Assembly: GCA_944390795.1 (NCBI GenBank)
Contig: CALXRI010000004.1
Location: 1-64,000, forward strand
Reading direction: 5' to 3'
Length of the DNA: 64,000 nt
From: an uncultured Victivallales bacterium
GTDB taxonomy: Bacteria; Verrucomicrobiota; Lentisphaeria; Victivallales; UBA1829
Shown here: positions 8,280 through 17,564 of the stretch, piece after piece
Layout of the letters: every line of letters starts with the position of its first letter
Position numbering within the stretch: the first letter of the stretch is position 1
Program-made: the position numbers and the translations under genes
The notes under the pieces: generated by a model
What the model was told of the DNA's origin: nothing
The model's input: only the letters and a program-made list of their open reading frames with translations
Databases searched by the model: none

Positions 8280-9349
8280 TGTTTCATCTCCTTCCGGATT
8301 GCTTTCACCATATCGCAGATGTCGCCGCAGCTCGGGATGTTCCCGCCCATCCGGTTGCAGAGATGAACCGGGAGGCGGCAGTCGATGGCGAGGCGGATGT
8401 CCTCGATCATCTGCCCCGCGCTCAGCTCCACGCTGACAAGCGCGCGGGCATGCCCGTTGTCCAGGAGTTTGCTGAGCGCGTTTTTCGGGAACGGGAACAC
8501 CATCTGCGGACGCACGAGCCCCGCGCGAATTCCCTCTTCGCGCAGCATCGCGACCGCGCCCGCGGCGACACGTGAACTGATTCCGTAGGCGACCAGCACG
8601 ATTTCCGCATCGTCGGTCATGAACTCCTCTGCGCGCTGTTCCGTTTCTTCAATGAGGCGGTATTTTGCCTGAAGACGGCGGTTCAGCTCCTCCAGATCGT
8701 CATGTTCCAGATAGATGGATGTGATGATATTGGCTTTCCCGTCGACGATCCGCCCCATTTTCCATTCCGGGTCGTAATCGTAGACCGCCGGTTCGGGGAG
8801 CGTGAGCGACTCCATCATCTGACCGATCACGCCGTCCGCCATGATGTAGGCGGGCATCCGGTATTTTTCGGCCATGCGGAAGGATTCATACGCCATGTCG
8901 CACATCTCCTGCACGGAGTTCGGCGTGAAGACCAGGCACTTGTAGCTGCCGTGCCCGCCGCCCTTGACCAGCTGGAAGTAATCCGCCTGTTCGGGACCGA
9001 TGTTGCCGAGTCCGGGACCGCCGCGCGTGATGTCCGCGATCACGGCGGGCATTTCATAGGCCGCCAGATAACTGACTTCCTCCTGTTTGAGGCTGATCCC
9101 AAGACCGGAACTTGCGGTCATCGCGCGTCTTCCTTCCGCGACCGCGCCGATCACCATGTTGATGGCGGCGATTTCGGATTCCGCCTGGATGAAGACGCGG
9201 TTGAGTTTCGGAAAAAGCGCGGCCGCGCTGTGGGCGATTTCGCTGGCCGGCGTGATCGGATAACCGAAGAAGCAGTCGCAGCCCGCGAGCAGGGCGCCGT
9301 AGACAAGCGCCTCGTTGCCTTTCAGGAGAAGACGGTTGTTGTATTCCAT
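8276..9349 (-). CDS. vorB: 2-oxoacid:ferredoxin oxidoreductase alpha subunit (VorB-like)
   Basis: Alpha subunit of 357 residues. The annotated start is the ATG at 9349 (MEYNNRLLLKGNEALVYGAL), which leaves only 4 bases to the ferredoxin gene upstream. Diagnostic blocks are GCDCFFGYPITPASEIAH, QAESEIAAINMVIGAVAEG and TASSGLGISLKQEE near the N terminus (pyrimidine-binding side of the TPP enzyme), and the transketolase-C-like end with LVRPQMVFPFP. The sequence resembles the branched-chain (3-methyl-2-oxobutanoate) type named VorB more than one-chain pyruvate enzymes. It pairs with the fused beta-gamma protein and the small ferredoxin, giving a complete enzyme from three genes. Substrate class is inferred from family resemblance only. 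Confidence 0.88.
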   Translation of the reverse strand: MEYNNRLLLKGNEALVYGALLAGCDCFFGYPITPASEIAHSAAALFPKLNRVFIQAESEIAAINMVIGAVAEGRRAMTASSGLGISLKQEEVSYLAAYEMPAVIADITRGGPGLGNIGPEQADYFQLVKGGGHGSYKCLVFTPNSVQEMCDMAYESFRMAEKYRMPAYIMADGVIGQMMESLTLPEPAVYDYDPEWKMGRIVDGKANIITSIYLEHDDLEELNRRLQAKYRLIEETEQRAEEFMTDDAEIVLVAYGISSRVAAGAVAMLREEGIRAGLVRPQMVFPFPKNALSKLLDNGHARALVSVELSAGQMIEDIRLAIDCRLPVHLCNRMGGNIPSCGDICDMVKAIRKEMKQ

Positions 9350-9353
9350 AAAG

Positions 9354-9578
9354 TCATTCCTCCGTCTGATAGATGGTGATGGCTCCCGGTTCGGGACATT
9401 GCAGATAGCAGGAACCGCAGCCGATGCAGTCTTCCGGGTGTTCCGCATGAACGGAGAAGTATCCCTGCTTATTCAGCTCGCCGCCGACGGCGATCAGGTT
9501 TTTCGGACAGGCCGGAATGCACCGTCTGCACCCTTTGCATTCCTCATGCGCAATGACAATGCGGTATTTTCTGCTCAT
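9354..9578 (-). CDS. 2-oxoacid:ferredoxin oxidoreductase delta subunit (2[4Fe-4S] ferredoxin)
   Basis: A 74-residue ferredoxin-like subunit with two complete CxxCxxCxxxCP cluster motifs, CKGCRRCIPACP and CIGCGSCYLQCP, which carry electrons from the TPP centre to free ferredoxin. First gene of the operon delta-alpha-beta/gamma. It has an unusually good ribosome-binding site (AGGAGGTGA) and a strong promoter at 9615-9643. Length and motif spacing are standard for the delta subunit of Vor/Kor/Por enzymes. Confidence 0.92.
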   Translation of the reverse strand: MSRKYRIVIAHEECKGCRRCIPACPKNLIAVGGELNKQGYFSVHAEHPEDCIGCGSCYLQCPEPGAITIYQTEE

Positions 9579-9614
9579 AAATTCACCTCCTGGCGATGAT
9601 TCCTGGAAAGCGGA

Positions 9615-9643
9615 AATATACCACGGAAACGGCTGTTTTTCAA
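9615..9643 (-). promoter_or_regulatory. Promoter of the oxidoreductase operon
   Basis: Read on the minus strand: TTGAAA (9643-9638), 17-base spacer, TATATT (9620-9615), about 37 bases before the ferredoxin start codon. A good sigma-70-type match. Confidence 0.7.
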
Positions 9644-9752
9644 GCCGGAAACGACCGGGTGCAGAGCGTTGCGCGGAACCAGGCGGATGCGGAATTCCCG
9701 CCCGGTCCGGAGGTCCGTGGACGGGATGAGCGGATGTTCCGCGGAGAGCAGC

Positions 9753-11045
9753 CTATTTTTTCGGTTTCACTTTCTTCAGGACGGGAACGCCGGTTTCCAC
9801 CGTTTCCGGCGTGATGACGCACTCCGCGACATCGTCCCGGGAGGGAAGATCGAACATGATGTCCACCATCATCTGCTCGATGATGGAGCGAAGTCCGCGC
9901 GCGCCGGTGCCTTTTTCATACGCCTTGTGCGCCAGAGCCTCCAGCGCCGCCTTTTCAAACGTCAGCTTGACGCCTTCCATCGCGAGGAGTTTTTCATACT
10001 GGCGCGTGATGGAATTCTTCGGTTCGACAAGAATTTTCACAAGATCCGCCTCGGTCAGCGGTTCCAGGCTCGTGATGACCGGAAGGCGTCCGATGAATTC
10101 GGGGATGAGCCCGTATTTGACAAGATCCTCCGGCTCTACGGCCTTCAGAACCTGACTGGAATCGAGACGGCGGTTTTCCTCGACTTCCTTCCGGTCGGCG
10201 GCGAAGCCGAGCACATGGCGTCCGATCCGCCGCTGCACCATCTTGTCGAGCCCGACAAAGGCGCCGCCGCAGATGAAAAGGATGTTTGTCGTATTGACGG
10301 GGATGTATTCCTGCTGGGGATGCTTGCGCCCTCCCTTCGGCGGAATGTTCGCAATCGTGCCCTCGAGAATTTTAAGCAGCGCCTGCTGCACGCCTTCGCC
10401 GGAAACGTCGCGCGTGATGGAGACGTTTTCGCCTTTTTTCGCGATCTTGTCGATCTCGTCCACGTAAATGATGCCGATCTGGGCGCGTTCGATGTTGTAG
10501 TTTGCCGCCTGAAGCAGACGGAGAATGATGTTCTCGACGTCCTCTCCGACATAGCCGGCCTCGGTCAGCGTGGTTGCGTCGGTGATGCAGAACGGCACGT
10601 CCAGGAGGCGGGCCAGGGTTTTGGCGATCAGGGTTTTCCCCGAACCGGTCGGGCCGATCAGGAGGACATTGCTCTTTTCGATTTCAACGTCGGCGAAGTC
10701 TTCGGAAAGTTCCGTGCCGCTGGCCTGAAAGAGGCGCCTGTAGTGGTTGTGCACGGCGACGGAGAGGATTTTCTTGGCATCTTCCTGCCCGACGATGTAT
10801 TTGTCGAGTTCCGCCTTGATTTCCGCTGGTTTCGGCAGGGGTTTCTTCGCCTGTTCCTGCAATGCGTCCTCTGCGGCTTTTTTCGCCCGTTTCTCCTCCT
10901 GCCCGAAAAGACGTTCGCACTCCGCAACGCAGTCCTTGCAGATGTTGGCCCCGTTCGGCCCGATGACCAGCGGCCCCACTTCCGGCGTGAATCCTTTGCG
11001 GCCGCAGAACGCGCACTTCATATCGTCATTGCGATTGTTCGCCAT
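9753..11045 (-). CDS. clpX: ATP-dependent Clp protease ATP-binding subunit ClpX
   Basis: AAA+ unfoldase of 430 residues that recognises tagged substrates and feeds them to ClpP. The N-terminal zinc-binding domain is intact, with CAFCGRKG and CKDCVAEC. The AAA+ module has Walker A GPTGSGKT, Walker [12 protein letters not shown] and the ClpX-specific [10 protein letters not shown] block. [10 protein letters not shown] corresponds to the region of the IGF loop that docks on ClpP. The start [14 protein letters not shown] is preceded by AGGTGG. It lies 24 bases behind clpP, and tig-clpP-clpX is a widespread gene order coupling folding at the ribosome with degradation. No anomalies. Confidence 0.97.
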   Translation of the reverse strand: MANNRNDDMKCAFCGRKGFTPEVGPLVIGPNGANICKDCVAECERLFGQEEKRAKKAAEDALQEQAKKPLPKPAEIKAELDKYIVGQEDAKKILSVAVHNHYRRLFQASGTELSEDFADVEIEKSNVLLIGPTGSGKTLIAKTLARLLDVPFCITDATTLTEAGYVGEDVENIILRLLQAANYNIERAQIGIIYVDEIDKIAKKGENVSITRDVSGEGVQQALLKILEGTIANIPPKGGRKHPQQEYIPVNTTNILFICGGAFVGLDKMVQRRIGRHVLGFAADRKEVEENRRLDSSQVLKAVEPEDLVKYGLIPEFIGRLPVITSLEPLTEADLVKILVEPKNSITRQYEKLLAMEGVKLTFEKAALEALAHKAYEKGTGARGLRSIIEQMMVDIMFDLPSRDDVAECVITPETVETGVPVLKKVKPKK

Positions 11046-11069
11046 CCCGGTTCCACCTTTCCTGAATCT

Positions 11070-11684
11070 TCATTTCCCGTTCTGTTCCCGGACGCGGTGC
11101 GGAAGAATCTGATCCACAAGCCCGTATTTTTTCGCTTCCTCGGCGGACATGAAGAAATCGCGCTCCATATCCGTTTTGACCTTTTTGAGCGGATTGCCCG
11201 TTGTCGCTGCGAGGATTTCCGCGAGAATGTCGTTCAGACGGTTCGCCTCGCGGACCGCCAGCTTCATGTCCTCGACTTTCCCCTCGGTTCCGCTGGAGAC
11301 GGAATGGATCATGATCCGGGCGTTCGGGAGCGCATAGCGTTTTCCCGGCGCGCCCGCGCTGAGCAGAACCGCGCCCATGCTGGCCGCCTGCCCGACGCAG
11401 TAGGTCTTGACATCGCAGGAGAGCATCTGCATCACGTCGTAGATCGCCAGTCCGGCGGTGACGCTTCCCCCGGGGGAGCAGATGTACATGTCGATGTCCT
11501 TCTTGGGATCCTCGCTCTGAAGAAACAGCAGTTCGGCAATCACAAGGTTTGCGATGGAATCGTCGATCGGCGTTCCGAGCAGGACGATTCGGTCTTTCAG
11601 AAGACGGGAGTAGATGTCATATCCGCGTTCCCCGTTGCCGGTCTGTTCCACCACCATGGGGATGGTCATTGAATTGCGCGTCAT
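11070..11684 (-). CDS. clpP: ATP-dependent Clp protease proteolytic subunit ClpP
   Basis: Serine peptidase of 204 residues forming the Clp proteolytic chamber. The catalytic triad is visible: S102 in [16 protein letters not shown]127 in [11 protein letters not shown] and D176 in [11 protein letters not shown]. Size and order match housekeeping ClpP, and clpX follows. One difference: after the catalytic histidine the family nearly always has Gln-Pro-x-Gly-Gly (HQPLGG), here Ser-Val-Ser-Ser-Gly, a stretch that lines the substrate groove and contributes to ring-ring contacts. No propeptide is obvious. It is the middle gene of tig-clpP-clpX. Confidence 0.95.
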   Translation of the reverse strand: MTRNSMTIPMVVEQTGNGERGYDIYSRLLKDRIVLLGTPIDDSIANLVIAELLFLQSEDPKKDIDMYICSPGGSVTAGLAIYDVMQMLSCDVKTYCVGQAASMGAVLLSAGAPGKRYALPNARIMIHSVSSGTEGKVEDMKLAVREANRLNDILAEILAATTGNPLKKVKTDMERDFFMSAEEAKKYGLVDQILPHRVREQNGK

Positions 11685-11723
11685 AAGCTGTTCCTTTCAG
11701 AGTTGTTGCCGGGAAGCGGATTC

Positions 11724-13040
11724 TCAGGCCTTTGCCTGGGAGGCGATGAAGTCGATCACCTTGCCCATCAGGATGTCTGCCTGAATTTCCTCGTAGCCGC
11801 CGTTTTCGCCGAGCATTTTGCGGACGTCCTTTTCCTTGTATCCGAGATAGCTGCTCATATTGCGGATCTGGGTGTCCACTTCCGCTTCCCCGACCGTGAT
11901 CTTTTCGTTTCCGGCGATCTTGCGGAGGATGAAGAACTTCTTCAGATATTTCCCGGCTTCGGCTTTTGCCTCCTCAATGTGTTTGTCCTTGTCCTTCTTG
12001 AAGGCTTCGATATCCGCCTCGCTGCGGACAAGAAGCTCCGCGATGCGGGAGAATTCGCGCTGGGAGGCGGAGGCGAGAATGCCCTTGGGAAGCGGGAAAT
12101 CCTCCACCATGCCGACGATGGTCTCGGCGGCCTTCGCCTTGACGGCTTCCTTGTGCATCTGCTCCAGTTCGCGTTCGGCGGTCTTCCGGATTTCCTCGTT
12201 CATCTTCTCGACAGTTCCCAGGCCGAGCTTTTCCGCCAGTTTCGCGTCATCCGCAACGGGAACCCGCCGCTGCGCCTCGAAGACCTTGACCTTGTATTCC
12301 ACGCTTTTGCCCTGCAGATCCTTTTCCCTCCAGTCGGCGGGGAATTCCGCCTTGAAGGTGTATTCTCCGTCCTTCTTCGCACCGGTCAGAGCCGCGAGGA
12401 CGCCGGGAATCTGTTCCGGTTCGGAGAGCCAGATCCAGCTCTCCTCGGACTTGACGGCGCGCCGGAGGGAGGCGGGCGCGTCTTCCGCCGGAACGAAATC
12501 GGACTCGTAGGAGACCTTGAGCATGTCGCCCTTCTGCGCCGGTTCCTCGATGGTCACATAGTCGGCATACAGGTCCTTGAGATATTTCATGCGGTTTTCG
12601 ATGTGCTGTTCGAGCGTTTCGCCGTCTTCGACCTTGATTTCGAGGCCCTTGTATTCCGGAAGCTTGAACTCGGGGGCGACTTCCACGTCAAGCGTGACGG
12701 CGTATTCCCTGTCCGCGGCGGGAGCCTCTTTGGCGTCCATGCGCCCGAACGCGACGATGTCGGCGGACTTGTCGGAGGTCACTTTGGAGAATGCCGCCTG
12801 GTGGAGCAGTCTGGTGACGTCGTCCGCAATGTAATCCTTGTATTTCGCCTTGATGAGGGAAAGGGGGGCTTTCCCCTTCCGGAAGCCCGGAACCTGCGCC
12901 TGTTTCGCGGTTTCGCGGGATGCCTGGTCGAATGCGCCGGCAACCGCTTCCTGCGGGAATTTGATTGTCACCTGGCGGGCGCAGGGTTCCGTTTCCTTCC
13001 AGTCAAGCTGGGCCGCATCAAGCAATGAGTCGAGAGCCAT
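11724..13040 (-). CDS. tig: Trigger factor, ribosome-bound chaperone and peptidyl-prolyl isomerase
   Basis: A 438-residue protein that binds at the ribosomal exit tunnel and shields nascent chains. The N-terminal ribosome-docking signature PGFRKGKAP is present at about residue 50. A divergent FKBP-like isomerase domain lies around residues 155-250 (GDMLKVSYESDF, then YTFKAEFPADW), followed by the helical arm domain to the end. First gene of the tig-clpP-clpX operon, 39 bases before clpP. Length and domain order are typical. Confidence 0.95.
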   Translation of the reverse strand: MALDSLLDAAQLDWKETEPCARQVTIKFPQEAVAGAFDQASRETAKQAQVPGFRKGKAPLSLIKAKYKDYIADDVTRLLHQAAFSKVTSDKSADIVAFGRMDAKEAPAADREYAVTLDVEVAPEFKLPEYKGLEIKVEDGETLEQHIENRMKYLKDLYADYVTIEEPAQKGDMLKVSYESDFVPAEDAPASLRRAVKSEESWIWLSEPEQIPGVLAALTGAKKDGEYTFKAEFPADWREKDLQGKSVEYKVKVFEAQRRVPVADDAKLAEKLGLGTVEKMNEEIRKTAERELEQMHKEAVKAKAAETIVGMVEDFPLPKGILASASQREFSRIAELLVRSEADIEAFKKDKDKHIEEAKAEAGKYLKKFFILRKIAGNEKITVGEAEVDTQIRNMSSYLGYKEKDVRKMLGENGGYEEIQADILMGKVIDFIASQAKA

Positions 13041-13088
13041 AATCGTCTTTCACCTTTGTTTTATGTTTCAATATTTGAGTTGTCTGCA

Positions 13089-13117
13089 ATATTAAATCAG
13101 AAAATATAATCCGTGAA
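13089..13117 (-). promoter_or_regulatory. Possible promoter of tig-clpP-clpX
   Basis: Minus-strand TTCACG (13117-13112), 17-base spacer, TAATAT (13094-13089), about 48 bases before the tig start. Each box matches the consensus at 4 of 6 positions. The region is AT-rich relative to its surroundings. Confidence 0.4.
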
Positions 13118-13279
13118 CCTTTTTTTTCCAGCTCGCCAAACAGAAAAAAAGAATTTTTCTTTCCGTTGCGCGTGAGAGACGCTCCCGCGGACCGGGGAGG
13201 CGCGCGGCTTTTCCTCTCTCCTGCGCGGACAAAGATTTTTACAAAATGTCCGCTCCTGCAGAAAAAAAGAAAAAAAAGC

Positions 13280-13309
13280 TTGACAAATCATTCCCGTGTG
13301 CTTTATTAA
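13280..13309 (+). promoter_or_regulatory. Promoter of the LacI regulator and probably its operon
   Basis: Perfect -35 TTGACA (13280-13285), 18-base spacer, TATTAA (13304-13309). Transcription should start near 13316, just before the imperfect palindrome at 13323-13336. Confidence 0.7.
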
Positions 13310-13322
13310 CAGCGGAAAATAA

Positions 13323-13336
13323 GTTAACATGTAAAC
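13323..13336. promoter_or_regulatory. Candidate LacI-type operator
   Basis: GTTAACATGTAAAC matches its own reverse complement at 12 of 14 positions. It is just downstream of the promoter and five bases before the ribosome-binding site of a LacI-family gene, where an autoregulatory operator would sit. Confidence 0.5.
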
Positions 13337-13356
13337 CTTTGGACGGAGAACGATTC

Positions 13357-14424
13357 ATGCCGCGGCAGAGGGTGAACATCCGCGAAATTGCCAAGCTTGC
13401 AAACGTTTCAGTCGCCGCGGTCTCGTACGCGATGCACGGGGATCCGCGCTCGAAGCTGTCCGAATCGAAGCGGAAGGAGATTCAGGCCATCTGCGCGCGT
13501 CTGCGTTATCATCCGAACGAAAACGCCCGCCGGGTGTTCCGGAAAAAATCCGAGACGATCGCCTTTTTTTTCCCGCCGCTGGTCGGGAATGTCTACCGGA
13601 CCTTCGTGGATCAGAATTTCAGTTACAGCCTGATCGGCGCGCAGAATGAACTTGTGAGGCATGGAATGGATCTGCTTCTGGTGGAAACCACGCCGGCTTT
13701 TGTCCGGGAAAAGCGTTATCTGCGGCTCTGCCGTGGAGGGCTGATCGACGGCGCGCTGCTCTGGGGAACTCTGGAGAGTGATTCCTATGTCGAGGAGCTC
13801 TGCAAGGAGAACCTGCCCGTGGTGATGCTCCAGTCGGACCTGGGAAACACCCTGAGCGTGACATGCGGCGACTACTCCGGCGTCCGGGCCCTGACGGAAC
13901 ATGTGCTTCGCGCCGGTCACCGGAAAATCGCGGTGGTTTCCCCGCTGATGAGTTCCTGTTACGGCAAACGCTTTTCCGGCGGAATCGCCGACGCGCTTGC
14001 GGCGGCGGGGATTCGTCCCCGTTATGTCACCGGAGCTTCCGGCTTTGACGATATGGTTGCGGAACCGGCTGTTGCGGAAATTCTCGAACGAGCCCCGGAC
14101 GCCACATGCATCATGACGCCGAACGATATTGTGGCCTTCGGCTGCATCCGGGCTCTGCGGCAGCGGGGAATCCGGGTGCCCGGAGACATTTCCATTACCG
14201 GAGGCGCCGCCACCTTCTCCCTGGTGGATGAGTTCCGGCTGGATGCGTTCCGGATTCCCTCCCGGGAGATCGGAGCAACCGGAGCGCGTCTGCTTTGCGA
14301 TCTGATCGCGGGGAAGGAGTCCCTCCGGAGCATGGAACTGCCGGTGGAGGTGGCTGTCGGCGATTCCGTCGCAGTTCTGAACGGCGGAAAAAAACGGGCG
14401 ATTGCCGGAATGTGTTCTGTGTGA
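13357..14424 (+). CDS. LacI-family transcriptional regulator
   Basis: Sugar-responsive repressor or activator of 355 residues. The start is the ATG at 13357 with GGACGGAGAA before it; the longer open frame upstream covers the promoter. The LacI helix-turn-helix is clear at residues 5-27: VNIREIAKLANVSVAAVSYA, followed by the hinge region with YHPNENARRV. The remaining 290 residues form the periplasmic-binding-protein-like sensor, with HRKIAVVSPL and the late block ATCIMTPNDIVAFGCIRAL. The gene heads a run of six same-strand genes for sugar-polymer handling (14503-23084) and probably regulates it. The effector is unknown. Confidence 0.92.
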   Translation: MPRQRVNIREIAKLANVSVAAVSYAMHGDPRSKLSESKRKEIQAICARLRYHPNENARRVFRKKSETIAFFFPPLVGNVYRTFVDQNFSYSLIGAQNELVRHGMDLLLVETTPAFVREKRYLRLCRGGLIDGALLWGTLESDSYVEELCKENLPVVMLQSDLGNTLSVTCGDYSGVRALTEHVLRAGHRKIAVVSPLMSSCYGKRFSGGIADALAAAGIRPRYVTGASGFDDMVAEPAVAEILERAPDATCIMTPNDIVAFGCIRALRQRGIRVPGDISITGGAATFSLVDEFRLDAFRIPSREIGATGARLLCDLIAGKESLRSMELPVEVAVGDSVAVLNGGKKRAIAGMCSV

Positions 14425-14502
14425 AGGAGCCTTGCGACGGATGCATTCCGCCGTCTTTTGAAATCGGAAAACCGCAATTGAGGAAGAGTGACAGGTGAGA
14501 AT

Positions 14503-15513
14503 ATGAGACAGATCGGCAGTGGACGGGCAAAGACGGACGCCGGAAGGATATTCCGGTCGGGACAGGACAGCGCCGCCGGGGCTTTCCCGGAGGGGCGCGA
14601 ATCAGACGGGAAGAACGGATTTTGCAGCAGCCGCCTGCGGGAGGTGAGGAAGACGGAACAGATTGCAGCCATGTCCGTGGCGGTGGAACGCGGCGGGAAA
14701 ATCCTTTACTCCTTTACGGATTCCGACGGGAGTTGGGAGAATTTTTCCGCGGACACACCGCTCGCCGTCATGTCGATCACGAAGATTTTCACTTCCGCTC
14801 TTCTGATCGCGCTGATGGAGGAGGGACGCCTCTCCCTGTATGACAACGTGCGCCGTTTCATTCCGGAATTTCCGTTTGACGATGTCCTGATTCTTCATCT
14901 GATGACGCATACGTCCGGGCTGAGCGGCTATCTCAATTCCCCGGACGGCGGAAAAATTTTCTCAAGGCTGACCCGGGAATTTCCGCTGGATACGAATTTC
15001 AAATATTACAGCAGCGGATACGATATTCTCACGGAAGCGCTGGAGCGCATCACGGGTATGGATATCCGCGACTATGCGAAACAGCGGATTTTCGAGCCGC
15101 TGCATATGAACGCGTCCGCGCTGGAGTCCCATACGGGAAAAGCCGGGATGATGTCGACTGCCGGCGATCTCATCAGGTTTTCCCGCCATATTCTGGAAAT
15201 TCGCCGGACCGGGGCCGCCGGCATTCTGAAACCCTGTTCGGTCGATCTGATGTTCCGCGAGCATACGCGCGGACGCTACGACCGGACACCGGCGTTTTTC
15301 AGAAAAAGCCAGACGCGGCGTTTCGGGCGTTATTTCGGTGACTTGAATTCGGAGGAGGCGGTCGGACACGCCGGGGCCAGCGGCTGTTTTCTCCTTCTGG
15401 ATCCGAAATACGATGCAATTCTCGTCATCCTGACCAACGGGAGCAGGACCATTCAGCTGAGCGACGAGAACTTCGCCAGACTCAACAATCTCCTGATGGG
15501 GAGCTTTCTGTAA
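14503..15513 (+). CDS. Serine hydrolase of the beta-lactamase (class C/esterase) fold
   Basis: Penicillin-binding-protein-like hydrolase of 336 residues. I start at the ATG at 14503 because AGGTGAG stands at a proper distance; a GTG at 14488 is too close to AGGAAG. Motif one is S-I-T-K in PLAVMSITKIFTSALLIAL, giving the nucleophilic serine and lysine; motif two is Y-S-S in KYYSSGYDILTEAL; motif three is GHAGASG in place of K-T-G, as in esterase-type members. No signal peptide is visible, so it is probably cytoplasmic. In this operon it sits directly before two SGNH esterases, so removal of ester groups from a sugar substrate is more plausible than antibiotic resistance. Exact substrate is unknown. 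Confidence 0.8.
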   Translation: MRQIGSGRAKTDAGRIFRSGQDSAAGAFPEGRESDGKNGFCSSRLREVRKTEQIAAMSVAVERGGKILYSFTDSDGSWENFSADTPLAVMSITKIFTSALLIALMEEGRLSLYDNVRRFIPEFPFDDVLILHLMTHTSGLSGYLNSPDGGKIFSRLTREFPLDTNFKYYSSGYDILTEALERITGMDIRDYAKQRIFEPLHMNASALESHTGKAGMMSTAGDLIRFSRHILEIRRTGAAGILKPCSVDLMFREHTRGRYDRTPAFFRKSQTRRFGRYFGDLNSEEAVGHAGASGCFLLLDPKYDAILVILTNGSRTIQLSDENFARLNNLLMGSFL

Positions 15514-16245
15514 ATGGACTCGAAGGACAAACTCTCCTTTGTCGCGAAGGAAAGCGATCTCTCCTCGTTCGAGCGTCAGGCGGGAGATTATGTGATTCTC
15601 TTCAAAGGCAACAGCATCACTTCGCACGGGATCAGGGAAAATCTGTGGGATCACGTTTCCGGCATGGCGGCATCTTCGGCATCCATGGATTATGTCCATC
15701 GTTTCGCGGAGATGGTGCGCGGTTTTCTGCGGGGGCGGCGTATCGGAATTGCCATCGGGCGCGGCGGACGTCCGGCCCTCTCCCTTCAGGGGATTGACGC
15801 GGAGCGCGCGATCCGGCCCGATCTGATTGTCATTCAGAACGGGGAGCATTCCGCGTTCCGTCCTGAAGTGGAAAATTTCGGCTCCGCGCATGAGACGCTG
15901 GTCACCGCGCTGCAGCATGCCTTCCCGTCCGCGCTGATCCTCTCCGTCGGCATCTGGAATCCGCGCTGCCGGGAGGAATTTGCCTCCTGCTGCGCCCCGG
16001 AATATGACGAATGCGCGAAAGCGATTGAAAAGATGCAGAGGAGGATCGCGGAAAAGACGGGAATCGGATTCGTTCCGGTTTCCCCCTATGAGAACGATCC
16101 CGCCAATACCGGATACGGAAGTTCTCCGGGGGTCCGCTGGCATCCGAACGACAACGGCATGAAGTGCTATGCCGAGGCGCTTTTCCGTGTCTTCCTGCGG
16201 GAATTTGCGGAGAAACGTGCCGGAGACTGCAAATTTCGAGGATAA
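15514..16245 (+). CDS. SGNH/GDSL-family hydrolase
   Basis: A 243-residue single-domain esterase-like protein. Its ATG follows the stop of the serine hydrolase gene without any gap, so the two are translationally coupled. SGNH landmarks: GNSIT near residue 32 with the nucleophilic serine, a glycine-rich turn GRGGRP in block II, IVIQNGEH with the block III asparagine, and RWHPNDNGM near the C terminus carrying the His-Pro-Asn-Asp motif. The family removes acetyl or other acyl groups from carbohydrates, among other substrates. No signal peptide. Function as a carbohydrate esterase is inferred from the neighbours. Confidence 0.8.
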   Translation: MDSKDKLSFVAKESDLSSFERQAGDYVILFKGNSITSHGIRENLWDHVSGMAASSASMDYVHRFAEMVRGFLRGRRIGIAIGRGGRPALSLQGIDAERAIRPDLIVIQNGEHSAFRPEVENFGSAHETLVTALQHAFPSALILSVGIWNPRCREEFASCCAPEYDECAKAIEKMQRRIAEKTGIGFVPVSPYENDPANTGYGSSPGVRWHPNDNGMKCYAEALFRVFLREFAEKRAGDCKFRG

Positions 16246-16259
16246 ATAAGGAGTGTCGC

Positions 16260-17564
16260 ATGAAAAACAATGTCAAGCTGGATGCAGAGGCGTGGAGCCT
16301 GCGCTTCAACGGGATTTCTCTGCGTCTGACACCGCCGCGTCCCGTCGGCGTATCCGATGAGATTTATGAGAATCTGCCGCTCTTCCGGCGAGATGCCGCG
16401 CCGTGGACGCAGGGCCGTCCGCTGCGCGGGATTGCCGCATGCGAGGGCTGCCAGACCGGCGCATTGGATCCGGCGTCCGTGAAAGTCCGTTCCGAGAGCG
16501 GCGGGCGGCTCCGCCGCGGCAGGGATTACGATCTGAATCCCTTCTGGGGCGTGATCGGGCGTCTGGAGAACGGACGCATCGGGGACGGGGAGAGTGTCCG
16601 GATCAGTTACCGCTGTTTTCCGGCGCGTCTGGATTCCGTTGTCAGAGATTCCGCCGGACGTCTGCGCGTTGTGCGCGGGTGTCCCGCCGTGACGCTGCCG
16701 GAGCCGCCCCCGCTGGAGCCCGGCGAGGCGAGAATGCTCAATATCTTCTTCCACGGGGCTTGCGCCAGACTGACGGAAGCGATGCTCTATCCCGTTCAGG
16801 AGGCGGAAGACTGGCGCAGAGTCCTTCCCCGGCAGTCTCCTCCGCCGGAGTTCATGAAAAAACTGCTTTCCGGGAAAAAGGTCCGGATTCTTGCGTGGGG
16901 GGACAGCGTGACCGAGGGGAAATACCTGCCGGAGAAGGACCGCTGGCAGAATCAGTTCGCCGCCGCGCTTTCCGCGCTGTATCCGCATGCGGAAATCGAG
17001 CTGGAGACGCTCGGCTGGGGCGGGCGCACCATGTCCGCCTTTTTTGACGAGCCGCCGGGTTCGCCTTATCATTTTCAGGAACATGTTCTGGGGCGGAAAC
17101 CGGATCTGGTGATTTCCGAATTCGTCAATGACGCCGGGCTGCCTCCGGAAAAGTGGGAGGAGAATTTTTCGCGCGCCCTTTCCGATTTCCGCGGAAACGG
17201 GACGGAATGGGTGATCCTGACCCCGCATTATGTCCGTTCCGACTGGATGAATTTTCCGGATTCCTCCGATACGTCGGAAGATCCGCGCCCTTATGTGCGT
17301 TTTATCCGTGAATTTGCCCGGAAGCACCGCATTCCGCTGGCGGACGCCTCCCTGCTTTACGGACATCTGCGGAAAGAGGGAATTCCCTATGAAATCCTGC
17401 TGGCCAACGGGATCAATCACCCGGACCGTCGCGGAATGGCGCTTTTCAGCAGAGCCCTGCTGGAACTCTTCCGCCCCGCATGCGGCGGAAATGCGGCAGA
17501 ACGCGGTGACAGCGGAACTGCGGAAAAGAAAAACACAAACTCAGAAAAGGAGCATGAGAGATGA
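16260..17564 (+). CDS. Two-domain SGNH hydrolase (carbohydrate esterase-like)
   Basis: A 434-residue protein with AAGGAGTGTCGC before the ATG at 16260. The first ~190 residues form a beta-rich domain with no catalytic motif that I recognise, comparable to the jelly-roll domain ahead of SGNH domains in some acetyl-xylan esterases (CE2-like arrangement). The catalytic domain starts near residue 205: RILAWGDSVTEGKYLP (nucleophilic serine), LGWGGRTMSAFF, VISEFVNDAG (block III Asn) and NGINHPDRRGMALFS with the Asp-His pair context. Second SGNH enzyme of the operon; its stop overlaps the start of the isomerase gene by ATGA. The short Lys/Glu-rich end is probably disordered. Substrate unknown. Confidence 0.78.
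   Translation: MKNNVKLDAEAWSLRFNGISLRLTPPRPVGVSDEIYENLPLFRRDAAPWTQGRPLRGIAACEGCQTGALDPASVKVRSESGGRLRRGRDYDLNPFWGVIGRLENGRIGDGESVRISYRCFPARLDSVVRDSAGRLRVVRGCPAVTLPEPPPLEPGEARMLNIFFHGACARLTEAMLYPVQEAEDWRRVLPRQSPPPEFMKKLLSGKKVRILAWGDSVTEGKYLPEKDRWQNQFAAALSALYPHAEIELETLGWGGRTMSAFFDEPPGSPYHFQEHVLGRKPDLVISEFVNDAGLPPEKWEENFSRALSDFRGNGTEWVILTPHYVRSDWMNFPDSSDTSEDPRPYVRFIREFARKHRIPLADASLLYGHLRKEGIPYEILLANGINHPDRRGMALFSRALLELFRPACGGNAAERGDSGTAEKKNTNSEKEHER

Noticed and set aside
14503-15513. Antibiotic beta-lactamase
   Set aside because: Motif three is H-A-G instead of K-T-G, there is no signal peptide, and the context is a sugar operon with esterases.
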